DNA of 64,000 bases from Hypomesus transpacificus. Its lineage: Eukaryota > Chordata > Actinopteri > Osmeriformes > Osmeridae. The notes beneath the pieces were generated by a model. It searched no databases and was not told the DNA's origin. It worked only from the letters and a program-made list of their open reading frames with translations. The stretch is taken from positions 7,435,863-7,499,862 of the forward strand of contig NC_061078.1 of NCBI RefSeq assembly GCF_021917145.1, given 5' to 3'. The position numbers and the translations under genes were made by a program. This document shows, piece by piece, positions 22,486-34,800 of the stretch (position 1 is the first letter of the stretch; each line of letters opens with the position of its first letter).

Positions 22486-25353
22486 AAAAGAAAGAAAGAA
22501 AGAAAGGGTAAAGTCTGAGTGATTTCAAACCTTAGTGAATATCTTTGCATTCCACCTGCTCTACAATTTCCTGACCTCAACCTCCCCCTACACACACATA
22601 CGCACTCCCGTACAAATACGTAGACTTAGAACAACACAATCATCTCTACATGGTTTAAGATTATGGCCAAGCGCTAATGATAGCCGTGTATTACCTAGTT
22701 CAAAATGGAGAGCTGTCTCTGAATTACTGCACGTTACCTAAAGCAAAACTTCGGTTTTCCCCTGCTCAACTCAGAAGCGTTCAGGCAGTCGATGATGGTT
22801 GTTATGCTACAAAATAAGCCTATCTTTAGATTTTACGTTTCTATTTTTTTATGCTATAGAGTTACAGCCTTTATAAATGCTACTCCCCTAGAATACGCCG
22901 GTGATAGAAATTGTTGAATCAAAAGAGTATCAGACAAGAGGAACAGCAGGTGACAGAATATCTTCAAACACTACGAGAAAACGTCTGTCGTCCCAGTATT
23001 ATGCCAAAACACCGCTGCATTTCTTGTGCTCTACCGCATTCTCAAAATGAATTGGGTATGTTATGTAAAATAAGTAAAGAATCTGTTACCTCTTCAGTCG
23101 GAACCGGGTGAAAACTTCATGCAGGAATATGTTCTCCGGCTTCGCCTTTCTCTTTGAGGAGAAAGCCAAATGTCTATTTTAAGAGGCGTAAGAAATTGCT
23201 GGTTGATTATTGATAATCGTCTACCTTCTATAGCGCGTATACAGTCATGCTATGAAACCTAAAGTAAAATCTATAAGTCTCCACGCGCACACAGCAACGT
23301 CTCCTTTAGCGCTCAAACAAGCAAGTCTGGACTTCACCTAAACTCCGGAGTTTTTGAAATTACGGTTTGGTCTTTGCCCCACTTCAGTGCTTAAAACACT
23401 GTCACCGAACTCTGTGTATCAGCTAAGGCTATTTGTTTTCTCCCTGCAAGGAAGCACAGGCTGGTATTCCCCCTTCCTGGATGACTGGTCCTCGAGGGAA
23501 TAACTGTCAACACGATTAAGGCGCGGGGAGTCTGAGGTTAGAGGTGGAGCTACGGCGACAACGACTTCAGCTTTGTCCTTCAATGGAGGGATGGGGTGTA
23601 TGGAGCCCATTCACCATCCATGGAAAGTGCCACCCACAGTAATGAAACCTGAGTCTTTCCTCCACCAAGTCAGTTTTGATATCCTAATTTTTAGTTTTCT
23701 ACTTTCAATACATGATCCACATCTGAATAGTTACAACAGCTGCCGCTTTAGTGACAAAGTGTTGCCTATAACCTCTAACCAGTGACAACATACCATAGCC
23801 TAGTCTCTTTACCTGCCACAATGTGATGACAGATTTAAGGCTGTGGCTGGTATGGCTGACTGTCTTAACTCTTGGAGTATTGCAAGGGTCTGACAAGTGT
23901 TTCACTGTGTTCTGTTGTACAGTACGTCTGATCAGTACTTAAGCAACTGCACTGTTGCATGAGTGAATGTTTAACCATGTAAGTCAGATTAGCTGTGCAG
24001 ATACCACATCTTTATACTGAGACAGGGTGATGTTTGTCTCGCTTTCAACAGCACTTTTACCGTTCACAGACAGAGGGGAGGGGGAGGGGGGGAGAGATGG
24101 TAGACAAAGCATCTGGCTCCCTACTTCCCTACAGCCGTTTGTTTGTGGTGTTTTAACAGGCTGTGTGTGTATGTGTGTGTATGTGTGTGTGTGTGTGCGT
24201 GTGTGCATGTGAGTGTCTGTAGAGATAAGAATGGGTGTTGCCCTCAATATGATAAGGAACAATTCACTTCTTGGTGCTGCAAGGTTATGTTGATCTTCAC
24301 ACACACCAGACCAGACACATATATATATATGTATACACACACACACACACACACTAGTATTCTCGCTGTCAGTTAAGGAAACACTGAGATACAAAACTAG
24401 ACACCTCGGTCAGTATCATTCCATCTACAGACAGACCACTTCCTAGTCCCACTTGAAGCAGATGGCTGCAGCTTTCTGCTTCCAGAAGCAACCACACATC
24501 TGCATGTCACCCTGATGTATCTAACCCTATCATCATCACCTTCAATGTCAGACCTCCAGGGCAGTCCCATCCCCAGGGGACCAGTGAGCTTCAGATGACA
24601 GGAAGTTGGGGAGGGGGGGAGAACTTCCTCAAATCCCTTCTACTGTAAACTCGACACCCTCTCGTATACACACCTCTTCTTTCAAACTTACACACACATA
24701 GACACACTTCTTCTGTCAGACATACACACACAGACTTGAACGGAGTAGGCAGGTGCCCTGAGCTAAGAGAGCCTCTTGTTCCCCCACCACCACACACACA
24801 CACACTGCCTCCTCCCACCCTTGGAATGTTATAGTGCCCAATGTATTAACACTGATGCACTGTGCTCAGTGACACGCACCCATCACCCCCCTCCCACACA
24901 CGCTCAAACATGACACACACACATCCCACGCACACATATACAATGAGGGCTTGCCTCATTAACTTTCTTGTGGTTAGGTTCCTCCAGGCCTGTTCCTGTA
25001 AACTCAGTCTACTAGTTTAAGTATTCAAAGGACACCTCTACTGCCACCTCATTGGCATTATAGACCAGAGTAGACATAAAACAATAACAAATTAGAGAAG
25101 CAGTAGGTATGCTTTAAAGACTCAGTAATTACTAAACACACTAAAGACATCAGATTCACAGTAGTCACCTTATCAATGCACTGAACTATCGTTTGGCTCA
25201 AATTTTGTTTGACATTCATTAACATCCCCTGCCCTCTACCAAAAAGGTTAAGTTAGGCTACTGACTTCAGACCACTGTCTGCTGTGTTCCAAAGGTGGCA
25301 TCTTCATCTCCAGAATGTCCAAACACTATCATCTTGTTCTTTGATGACACACA
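21501..25353. other. Intergenic stretch without recognised genes
   Basis: Contains CA/GT-rich tracts (22.18-22.27, 24.16-24.22, 24.30-24.36 kb), a G-run at 22263-22276 and the (GAAA)n tract. The 22.7-23.6 kb part is less repetitive. It may include the 5' untranslated exon or promoter of the minus-strand adgrg1-like gene, but no splice site or start could be fixed. Confidence 0.35.
22451..22506. repeat. (GAAA)n microsatellite
   Basis: About 14 copies of AAAG with one extra A. Confidence 0.95.
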
Positions 25354-25751
25354 GGGCTTCATTTACTAACAGGATTGCGCCCATTTCAGGCGTGAAATAG
25401 CGGGTAAAGACATAACACCGTATTTACAAAGGCAGCGCACTTGAGCAAAAACGCAGATTACCGCTGCTGGAAGGGTACAAAGGAAAGTGCCAAAGTGGGT
25501 GTGTATATTTCTGGCTCCTGTTCGCTGAACTTTATTTTTTATTTTCCTCGAATTACCCATGGTGGCAGACAGTAACATGCAGGCGATTTGTTCCGTCTTT
25601 TAACGGCGCGCTAATTAACACTAATGGGCGGTGATTGCCTGACGAGGATCTGGTTTGATACCACGCAAAATGCGGAAATACACCGTCCGCTGTTTGCGGT
25701 TGGGCAAAGGCGCAGATTAAGCTGCGGTCGCAATGTTATTAAATGAGGCCC
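25354..25751. mobile_element. MITE with terminal inverted repeats (Harbinger-like guess)
   Basis: A 398-bp element. The left end GGGCTTCATTTACTAACA and the inverted right end GGGCCTCATTTAATAACA match with two substitutions and continue into ATTGCG.CC after a small gap. ACA flanks both sides (25351-25353 and 25752-25754), consistent with a 3-bp target-site duplication. It has no coding capacity. The superfamily is a guess from the 3-bp duplication and G-rich ends. Confidence 0.75.
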
Positions 25752-25754
25752 ACA

Positions 25755-28700
25755 GACCCCCACACACACACCCTGCCCACACATAGACACATACAAACAA
25801 CCCCCTCAGACACACACACACAGCCCCCCAGGCCTGGATGGATGGACAGATACTCAATTATTAAAACATTTGGGGGGGAGGGGGGTTAGAGGGGGAGTCT
25901 CTGTCTCCCTCTCTCAAACACTCACAATGAAATGACATAAGGACCTCCTTTGCCTAGGTTTGTCACCACGGTGACAGTGTATCCAGGGACCAGCTGGTCA
26001 ACTCCTGCTGTGAGGTAGTGGTAAAAGAGAACTCTCTCACACACAAACATCGGCATTCAAACCCCCACTGCGAGTTAATAGCTGAGACATCATATCATGT
26101 GTGAGGCATCAAGGATGTGTGCAGACATGTTCTAGTCATGATTACAGACCAGGTGTGAAGTCCCCCTCCCTCCCACTGTTTCCTGCAGTATCACTCTCTC
26201 TCTGCCATCTCTTTTTTTCACTTTTTTTCACTCACTCACACTGACTCCCTCCCTACCCTTCTTTCCTCCATCTATTTCATCCTCACCTCCCTCACTATCA
26301 CACTGTTTCATTCTCCTCCTCCCTCTTCAATCTCTCCTTTTGTAGCAGTACCCCTGCACTCTGCAGTCTTAGAGGGTGATAGGAAACAGTAGTCTTCTAC
26401 AGTCCTAGTCTTAATTTTTGCTGACAGAAGGCCAATGAGACTGGAAAGGAGATTTGAAGGGGTTGAGTGAAGGAGAGGAGGGGAGTTGGAGAGGGGAGGG
26501 TATAGGGTAGAGGTGGTTGGGGAAAAGAGAAGATGAGATGGGGGGATGGGTGTAGAATAATTGATCTCTTTGTGTCTCATTAAAATGAGACACACATCTT
26601 TAATACATTAGGGGCCTCTATGACCTCTCCCCCCTCACTGGTACACACACACACACACACATTTCTTAAAGAGACTATAGGCCTGAAAGTTTGAGTGGCA
26701 TGAACGGGGTAAACGTTTCTTGCTTGCCTGTCATATTTTTTTCACAGAGTTTGGCTGAGAAAACCCTTCTACACTTGCCATACAAAAGTGGCAGTATGTC
26801 GCCATCTTCTGTACGCAGTAAAAAACATTTACCATGGACACTTTCGTTAGTTTAGTAGGCTATTGAATATAATCACGTGGGCCTAAATGTCATGCCTAAT
26901 TAGGCTACGCTACAACACATTTTTTCTTGTTACAAGAAACTTTTACAAAGACATAGCAACCTTTGCTATTACCACGGTCCTAAAGTTATGTAGCTGGGAA
27001 ATATGCTGTTAGCATTTTTTGGCAGAAAGTCACTTTTTCGCACGACACGTGAATGGCATAATTGCTTGATTAGGCTACAGTAAAACTGTTGAGGCTACAA
27101 GCCACTGAAGCCAGTCTGTGACAATTAAGTCGCGGAGATAGAGAGTGAAGTTGGCAGAAGCTGTTTTGTGCCGTTAACATTTTCGTTTGTGCGACATTGC
27201 TTTCTAAAATAGGCTATTAGACATTACATTTATAGGCGATGATGTAACTCAGCTCCCCAACATGCTCCAAATTGACCCAAAATAGTCTTGTTTGTTTGTG
27301 TTTTGTTTATGCTGGTTTGTGCCGTTAAGTTTCGTTAGTGCTGCTTCAGTTTTTTTAATAGGCCAACTAGATGTTTAATAGATGATTACGAAATTGATAT
27401 TGGACCCTGATATTGGACTGGCCATGCACCCCAGACATTTTCAGCCGTGTAACGGAGAGAGCACATATTCTGACTACATGCTATTAGGTCCAGACGTGTA
27501 AAAGAAGTTTAGAAGTTTAAAACGTTTTTTTTTTCTTTCAAAAGAAAATTACCATTGGAAAAACGATTTTCAACCTGACAACAGCTATTAAAACATGTGA
27601 CCACTTGACACTTGTGCCAAGACACAGACCCATCGCAAAATGTTACTCTTCGTCGATATTCGCCGGCACCTGGGATCGAACATTCCACCTTCCACATCTC
27701 AGATTCTACATACAAAACAGAAATTACATGGGGGGGTGCATTTCAGGGAAGCACTGTATTCGGTCTTGCCAGGAAATGCATCCCTTGCTAACTCTGACTA
27801 GAAAGTGCCACATGCATGAAACTTACTCTGTTTACTCATACTATTGCCCTCAATGTACAGTGAGAATAATTTGATGCTGGAATATACAGAACATAAATTA
27901 CATGGGGGGTGCATTTCAGGGCAGGGCTGTATTTTGTCTTGCCAAGAAGTGAAGCAACAGCAAAAACATCTAAGCACTTAATCAAATTCCAGAACCCTGC
28001 TTTCTTTACTTTTTCTAGACCTGTGTGTTTGGTCACCCAGTATATAAACATTTTCACCTGACTTCCGGATACACTGAAATGCCTTCCGAATATACTGAAT
28101 TGACTTTCGGATATACTGAAATGCCTTCCGAATATACTGAACACACTTTCAGATATAATGAAAATATAGTGAAAATGTTCTCACACTCTTACATTCTCAA
28201 AGCTTCTTACTCTTCCTTATAAGACTTGAGCATTTCATAAATGAGTGTGTGAATGTTTCACATGCGTCTGTGAGAGCGTTATGTATTTGTCTGTAAATGT
28301 TCAGTAGTATGAATGTGTGTAAACATTTCACATGTGAATGCATTTCATGTGGCGATGCAAACATTTGACATATGTGGATGTGAGTTTTCAGTAGTATGTG
28401 TGTGAACGTTTCACATGTGAATGTATGTTTCATGTGTTTGTGGAAGGACAGTCTGAATTATTTCCTAAACGGTCCCTCATAAAGTAACCCTGGATCACAC
28501 TAACCACATTGAAGATGTGTCTAATCATCAATCATATGATTAATTCAAGATCCTTAGATGCCAGGCTAGGGTTAGACACACATTTTCTGTCATGGTCAAT
28601 GGACCCCCTGAAGTAGCCATGGCCACCCCTTGGCCACCCCATATCTAAAACTCTGGTTCCGCCACTGTCTGTGGTCACATACAAGAAGCAGTGAGATCAC

Positions 28701-29219
28701 TGCTCAGATAACGTAATTTAGGACGATTGGATACATGATTACCCATCTGCAAAATCCATCCGCGGTATTTTAGCCGGGATTATTGCCTCAGATTAGAGCC
28801 GGCATATCATTTTACTCTTTGCTGTTGTTTCTGGAGAAGTAAAGCCATTTATGTGACAATCAGGGTTCACTTCTCTTTGAGGAGACAAGTGTCTCTTTCT
28901 TTCTGTTTCTTTTCCGTTTCAGAGTGAGAGGCAAGCCTGATATGAGGATAATCAGCACACACTGCCCTTCTGTTTTACCGCAAGGTCTTTGTCATGTAGC
29001 TGCAATAGGTCTAGACAGGGCCTGCCCTCTTCAACGTGAATCCTGGTTTGAAAACAGTCTAGGCTAGGTTAGGCTGGAGTCATAAAACATAGCTATTTCA
29101 TCATTTCATTTCGTCATTAAACCAAATGACTGAAATTAATGTTTAAACCATTTGATTATTAAATCAGTACCGTGGAAATCAAATGTATGAGTAGGCTAAT
29201 GTCTACATCTCGTTGGTCG
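25755..29219. other. Intergenic stretch without recognised genes
   Basis: Contains a G-rich run (25870-25895), pyrimidine-rich DNA (26160-26340), a (CA)n tract (26641-26662) and two internal imperfect duplications. One shares a GTTTGTGCCGTTAA-like core at about 27165-27235 and 27312-27375. The other is a segment at about 27717-27775 repeated at 27893-27950 (AATTACATGGGG...GTGCATTTCAGGG). It also has TTTCACATGTGAATG-type repeats at 28230-28440. Confidence 0.4.
28058..28175. repeat. Short tandem repeat, about 25-bp units
   Basis: Five imperfect units around the core CTTCCGAATATACTGAA with alternating GGATATACTGAA. Confidence 0.75.
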
Positions 29220-29457
29220 TGGTGAGTAGGAGGTAACTGCCACAGCCGCTGCTGCTGTTGCAACCGCTGCCGCCGTCGCCACTCTACCGTTCACCGCAGT
29301 GGGGCGTATTCATACACGTTTCGGGGCTGAGTCCGTTTGAGTCTGTGCTGTTCATATTCCGGGGCATTTTCAGTGGCTCGCTCTCCGTGTGATGCGTCGA
29401 GTGATGCGAGGTTGTACGATTGCTTCTTGGATGCAGCATCCGTTTTTCACTGTGCAA
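29220..29457 (+). promoter_or_regulatory. Possible apba2 5' untranslated exon and promoter
   Basis: A comparatively CG-rich island in AT-rich surroundings (GCCGCTGCTGCTGTTGC, CCGCTGCCGCCGTCGCC) ends in a good donor, GTGCAA|GTAAGG (exon edge 29457). It would splice to the acceptor GTTTGTCAG|GACTG in front of the apba2 start codon. There is no direct evidence for the link; it is inferred from composition, strand and splice signals. Confidence 0.3.
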
Positions 29458-31526
29458 GTAAGGCAGGTGACCCAATCGATATTAGCCTACAAAGCCCAGC
29501 TCACATCTACAGGTAAGATGCTTGCTGTATTTATCCATGGAGAGATGTAGGCTACTGTTTGTTGCGACCAAATATGCGTGATTTTTCATTCCTAGAGCAT
29601 CTTCGAGTTCAACCATCCCGGTTATCCAACAAGCCAGCCAGGGTATGAAACCAGCCAGGATAAACAGCCAGTGATACCTGATGGATTTTCCCCTCATCAC
29701 CACACACTTTTCAGATTATATATTCCATAGCTAGGAATATAACACGAAATGGTCTTTGTATGACAATTGAGCCTGGAGTATATCTGGAATATTTATGTTT
29801 ACGTGGTTGTTGTATGATGATGCTAAATTCTGGACATCCATTACTCCTATACTGGGAGTTGTCTGTTCAATAACAATATAGGGATTCTCCCTCTCTCTCT
29901 CTCTACTATCTTTTTCTCTGTCTACTATCTCTATCTTTTTCTGTCATTGTCTTCCTCTCTCTCTCTGTTATTCGCTCCCTCTCTATGTTTTATTCTTTCT
30001 CTTTCTGTCTTTCTTTCTTTCTCTCTCTGTCACCCACCCCCACGCGACATAATCTCCCTTGCTATTGCTCTCTCTCTGCTTCTCTTTGTGCCACTTTACC
30101 TCTATTCGTCTTATATTGCTCATCTCTCTCTACCTCCCTCCCTTTATCTCCCTTTGTCTCAGTGTCTCTCTTCTGGGCCAGAAGGAGAGCCTTATGTCGA
30201 CTGTCTGTGTGTATTGTTTCTGTCCTCAGCCACCAGCCAGCCTGTCGAGGCAGATCCAGCAGGCCACTAGTTCTGCTCTGTGTGCCTTGCTGGTCCGACT
30301 TCTGAAACAGCTATGCAGAAACACAGCTTGATTAGTGACAATAGAGTATTCATGTCATTTCTTGTCAGTCATTATATGCAAGTCCACTTGTCTTCTCTCC
30401 ATTCCTTTACCCTCCTCTCATAAGCGATCATACTGAAGTTTATTCTCTTGGCCTCAGGAGGAACTTCAGAGGGGACTCCATATGCCCCTAGGTAGTTTGT
30501 GTTGTTTATGGTCCTCAGTTACGTAAAGCGCTGCTGAGTGTGTTTTTGGAGGAAGAGGGAATGATGTCTCTAGCTCCACTTTAGTGGCTTGTTCACCATA
30601 AGTGACTTGTTTTTACCAAAACACTTGTTTATCAGATTGAGTTTAATCATTAAATGATATTGTCCTGTTGCATTGTAGAGACAACATCTTGAAACCTTGG
30701 TGACAATGTTTTTAACTGTATTCATGTCTGATCCTGGGGACAACATCCAAGAAACATACAACTAGATCCATGTTCCAGTGGACCGGTTCTAGAACTGCTC
30801 TCTGTGTAATAGCAACATGAAAGAGGATGGCATGGCATCAACTGCTCTGTATGGCTGTTTTGTTTGATCATAAGGCAGCATTTCCGTTTGATCAGGCTGA
30901 GGCTGAGCAGAAGTTGATAGCAGGGGAGAGGTTGGCGTTGGCAGGGAGCAGTGTCTCCTCAGTCCCGCTGAAGATCCTGTTAATGTGCAGGAACACCAAG
31001 CCTGTCGCTGAGCAAGGGCTGCTGGGAGCGTATTTATAGATCCACGCTGGATGACACTTTACTCCCCAGGAATTAATCAAGGAATTAGCAGCTGGTGAAG
31101 GAAAGGGAAGGAGGACAGGAGAAAGATGCTGCTCTGTGCCAGTGATTAGCTAACAGACTCCCACGATGTGAGTCACATGCCTCTTCTTACTCTCCTCTGT
31201 CCTCATCACATTATGTTCCTCTCTTTTCCTTTCCTTTCCTTTCCTTCCTTCTCATCTAGTTTCCTCCTTCCTTCTGACAGTGGGACTGTGTGTCCCTCAG
31301 AGGTTTGTGCAGGGGTCATGGGGTAAAAGAGACCCTGGGTGGTGTGTAACTAGGATATTGAACATGATAAAGATTGGTCCTCATACACATAGCTTTCAGC
31401 TGTATATTACAGCCTGTCTGACAATCATCAACACTCACTGTACCTGTATACTGGATATTTGTGAGATGTTTGTTTTAAGTGTTGGGGTCACCCTACACCT
31501 GAAGACTTGTTGTCTTGCAGTATGAC

Positions 31527-31820
31527 TGAAAGGCGTGGCCCAGAGAGAGGGGTGTGTTCTCTGGGAGGAGAGAAGGGCGTGGCCCAGAGAGAGGGGTGTG
31601 TTCTCTGGGAGGAGAGAAGGGTGTGGCCCAGAGAGAGGGGTGTGTTCACTGGGAGGAGAGAAGGGTGTGGCCCAGAGAGAGGGGTGTGTTCACTGGGAGG
31701 AGAGAAGGGTGTGGCCCAGAGAGAGGGGTGTGTTCACTGGGAGGAGAGAAGGGTGTGGCCCAGAGAGAGGGGTGTGTTCACTGGGAGGAGAGAAGGGTGT
31801 GGCCCAGGAAAAGTGGTGTT
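31527..31820. repeat. 44-bp minisatellite
   Basis: Nearly seven copies of a unit starting GGTGTGGCCCAGAGAGAGGG and ending GGGAGGAGAGAA. Since 44 is not a multiple of three and the unit lacks stops, all three plus frames stay open; these are not genes. Confidence 0.95.
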
Positions 31821-32276
31821 TTCTCTGAGGGGAAAGTGTGACAACAGGGCATGAGGTTGCACCCTCGCTGAATGTGCTGAAACCAGACTGCTGAGGCGTT
31901 TGTTTGAGTCTATGTGTGTGTATGTGTGCGTAAGTCTGTGTATTTGTCTGTGTGCGGTGTGTTTGAATGTGAGTATGTGTGAATGAGTGTATTTTCTGTG
32001 CGGTATGTGTGTGTGTGATGCTGTTCTGCTGAGGTGTTCAGTTATGTGTGAGGGTCAAGGACTCCTAAAAATGACATAAATCTCTGGAGGAGTCAAACAC
32101 ATACACACACATAGTCAGGAGGAAGAGAGATAGGAAGAGGGTGGATGATGAACGGGTGGAAGAGGGCGGAGGAGAAGATGCTAGGAGAGAGGTCCTACTG
32201 TCTGTCAGTAATGTTTCACTCATCTGACGTTTCTCTTTCAGAAAGCCTCCCACTGAAATCACTAGCTCTTTGTCTA

Positions 32277-32314
<38 letters not shown>

Positions 32315-32886
32315 TGTGTAGCTGACACAGTCCTATCAGTAGCAGCTGAGGATGATGAACATTAAGCTTCATTCAGCGTCCTTATGAAGGGATGGTCAGA
32401 ATGTCCCATAGAACATTCTTCTGGCTGTCCTGGAACCTGCCTTTCTGTTGTCTCCGCTACCGTGGTGACGAGACTGCAGCTCCTGTATCCCAATGATAGT
32501 GACCATATAGCAGGTGCTTAATGAAGACAGGATGACTTTCAGCATGTTACTGCCCCAGACCTAACCCTGGCTGTCAACTGAGATTTAGATCTCATCATAC
32601 ACACTTATGTACACACACACGCAGACAAACACACGCACATAAACATACAGACAATATTCACAGACACACGCTAACACATACAGGCACACACACATGCAAA
32701 CACAGGCAGACACACATAGACACATACAGCCAACGAACACAAAATATCTAACACAACTGTACTATCATGAAGGATATAGTACATCTGCATGTACGTGTGT
32801 AGAACCAGCAGTTGTTTGAGTGTTTAGAGATTCCAGCTTCCCATCTACTGTTCTAACAAGCAGCATGTTCTCATAACCAGCCTTCT

Positions 32887-32975
32887 ATCTCTCTCTCTTT
32901 CTCTCTTTCTCTCTTTCTCTCTCTCTCGCTTTCTCTCTCTCTCTTTCTCTCTTTCTCTTTCTCTTTCTCTCTCTC

Positions 32976-33066
<91 letters not shown>

Positions 33067-33081
33067 TTCTCTCTCTCTCTG
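32887..33081. repeat. (CT)n microsatellite with TTTC interruptions
   Basis: About 195 bases of CT dinucleotides. Confidence 0.95.
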
Positions 33082-33130
33082 GGGAGGCTGAGTCAGTCGG
33101 CAGAGCTGGTATCTCCTCTCCTCAGATTCT

Positions 33131-33149
33131 TTGTGTGTGTGTGTGTGTT

Positions 33150-33206
<57 letters not shown>

Positions 33207-33223
33207 GTTTATGTGTGTGTGTG
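33131..33223. repeat. (GT)n microsatellite
   Basis: GT repeat with TTTGTG/TTTATG interruptions. Confidence 0.95.
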
Positions 33224-34651
33224 GGCTGTTGTTCAGATCAAACAACGCCTCGTCAGGTTCTGTCTGGTCTAGTGTTACTGGCAGATTATGAGACTGTTCG
33301 TTTGAAAGAGAGACAGACAGACAGACAGACCAAAGTAAGAAAGACAGAGAGACCGAGAGGGAGAGAAATACAAAGTCAAAAAGAAAGTCAGAAATGGAGA
33401 TAGATACTTTACTGTGATCCGGTGATCCAGTGCTCCGTCTTAGTGTAGTGCACCCCGCCTCCCTTTTTCGATGGCAGCAGTGGTATTGAATCTGAATCAC
33501 TTTTGATGTCAGACAGTGTTCAGTACTCCACCAAGCCACACAGAACGGCCCCCTTTCAATATTTTCTCAAACTGTTCTCTTTCCTTTTCTCATCTTTTTC
33601 TCTTTTCCCACTTTTCGGGGTCTGTTTCTGTGTTTCAGGTCATCTCACCTGGACCCCAACCCTGCAGAAACCACCATAACCCTAGAGAACCCCAAAGAAC
33701 TAGATTGGTATTACTGGGTTGCCATTGTGTGTGCCTATTTGTGTGTGACGCGGAGGAACCTGTTGGTTAGACTGGGCAACCTTTGGGCCTTTGGGAGTCA
33801 ACAAAACAAACATGCTCTCAGTAGGCACGCGCCATCTTCTTCTCTTGCACGGAAGAAACAAGGGAGGGAGGGGGGAGGAGGGGGAAGTGAAGAGAGGAGG
33901 GGAGGCAAGAAGGAGGGAGGCACGTGAGGAGGAGACAGAGGTGGAAGGAGTGGTGGTTAAATGAGTGAGAGGAGAGAGAGGGAGGGAGAGGAGAGGTGAA
34001 CAAAGGAAAGGGAGGTTGGATGGGTAAGAGGGAGCTTAGAGAGGGATTCTCATCTTGCATCCAGACACATCCTCTCGGTAGATGTTGAAATTGGCATTTA
34101 TTTGAGGAGTCTCTCTTGAGAGAACTGTCCTCTCCTCTCCTGATAGGACGAGAAGATGGGACTTATGCTATCCTAACAGAAGAGGAGGAGGAAGGAAGAG
34201 GAGGGAGGAGGAGGGAGGAGGACCAAGGTGTCGGGGGACATGTCTTTGAAGTTGTGTAGGGTGGAGGAAGAGTAGCAAAAACAACAGCAGAGCTGTAAAC
34301 CTCTCTAGAGCCGCTGCTGCTCATCTCTTATTTACACTGCTGGTGGAGAGGGGCAGGAGAGGGAGGAACGTGAGAGAACAGGGAGAGAGAAGAAGGACAG
34401 AGAAGGGGAATAGAGAGGAGGAAACAGAGGAGGTAGTGTGTCGAGAGAGGAGGAGGAGAGAGGAAGGAGATAATGGAGGGAGAAAGGAGAGGTGGGAGGA
34501 GAGAGGAAGAGAGAGGAGAGGGAGGTGGGGGAAGAAAGATGGAGGAGACTGGGAGAAAAGGAGACAGAAGGAGAAGAGGAGGCGCAGAGTGTATTTAGTG
34601 TTACTAGAGAGACTACTATCCTGTCACTCAACAGACTCACTCACACTCACC

Positions 34652-34800
34652 TGGTGGGAGTTGTAGGAAAGATACTTGATAATGGTGGATGTTGGGAATT
34701 GTTGTCTAGCTGGTTGAGACTGATGGCTGTTGGAAGTTGTAGTCTAGCTAGTTCATACTGGTGGGAGTTGTAGTCTAGGTAGTTGATACTGATGGCTGCT
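34652..34800. repeat. Four-unit degenerate repeat with GGGAGTTGTAGTCT cores
   Basis: Cores start at 34656, 34694, 34732 and 34763, about 31-38 bases apart, with GATACTTGAT or CTGATGGCTG between. The reverse complement of the core, ACTACAACTCCC, resembles the ZNF143/STAF binding motif. Confidence 0.7.

Noticed and set aside
27640-27690. tRNA gene on the minus strand (TGTTCGATCCC)
   Set aside because: Only a T-arm-like word is present; no D-arm or acceptor pairing could be drawn.
29482-29703. 73-codon minus-strand frame with a hydrophobic stretch (YHWLFILAGFIPWLACW)
   Set aside because: No homologue known to me, no splice support, and it lies in the putative apba2 intron near the promoter.
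31527-31820. CRISPR array
   Set aside because: Regular repeats without unique spacers in a vertebrate genome; an ordinary minisatellite. The same holds for the arrays at 8.5, 9.9, 36.3, 50.6, 53.4 and 60.0 kb.
33093-33539. 148-codon minus-strand frame
   Set aside because: Mostly translated (GT)n microsatellite.
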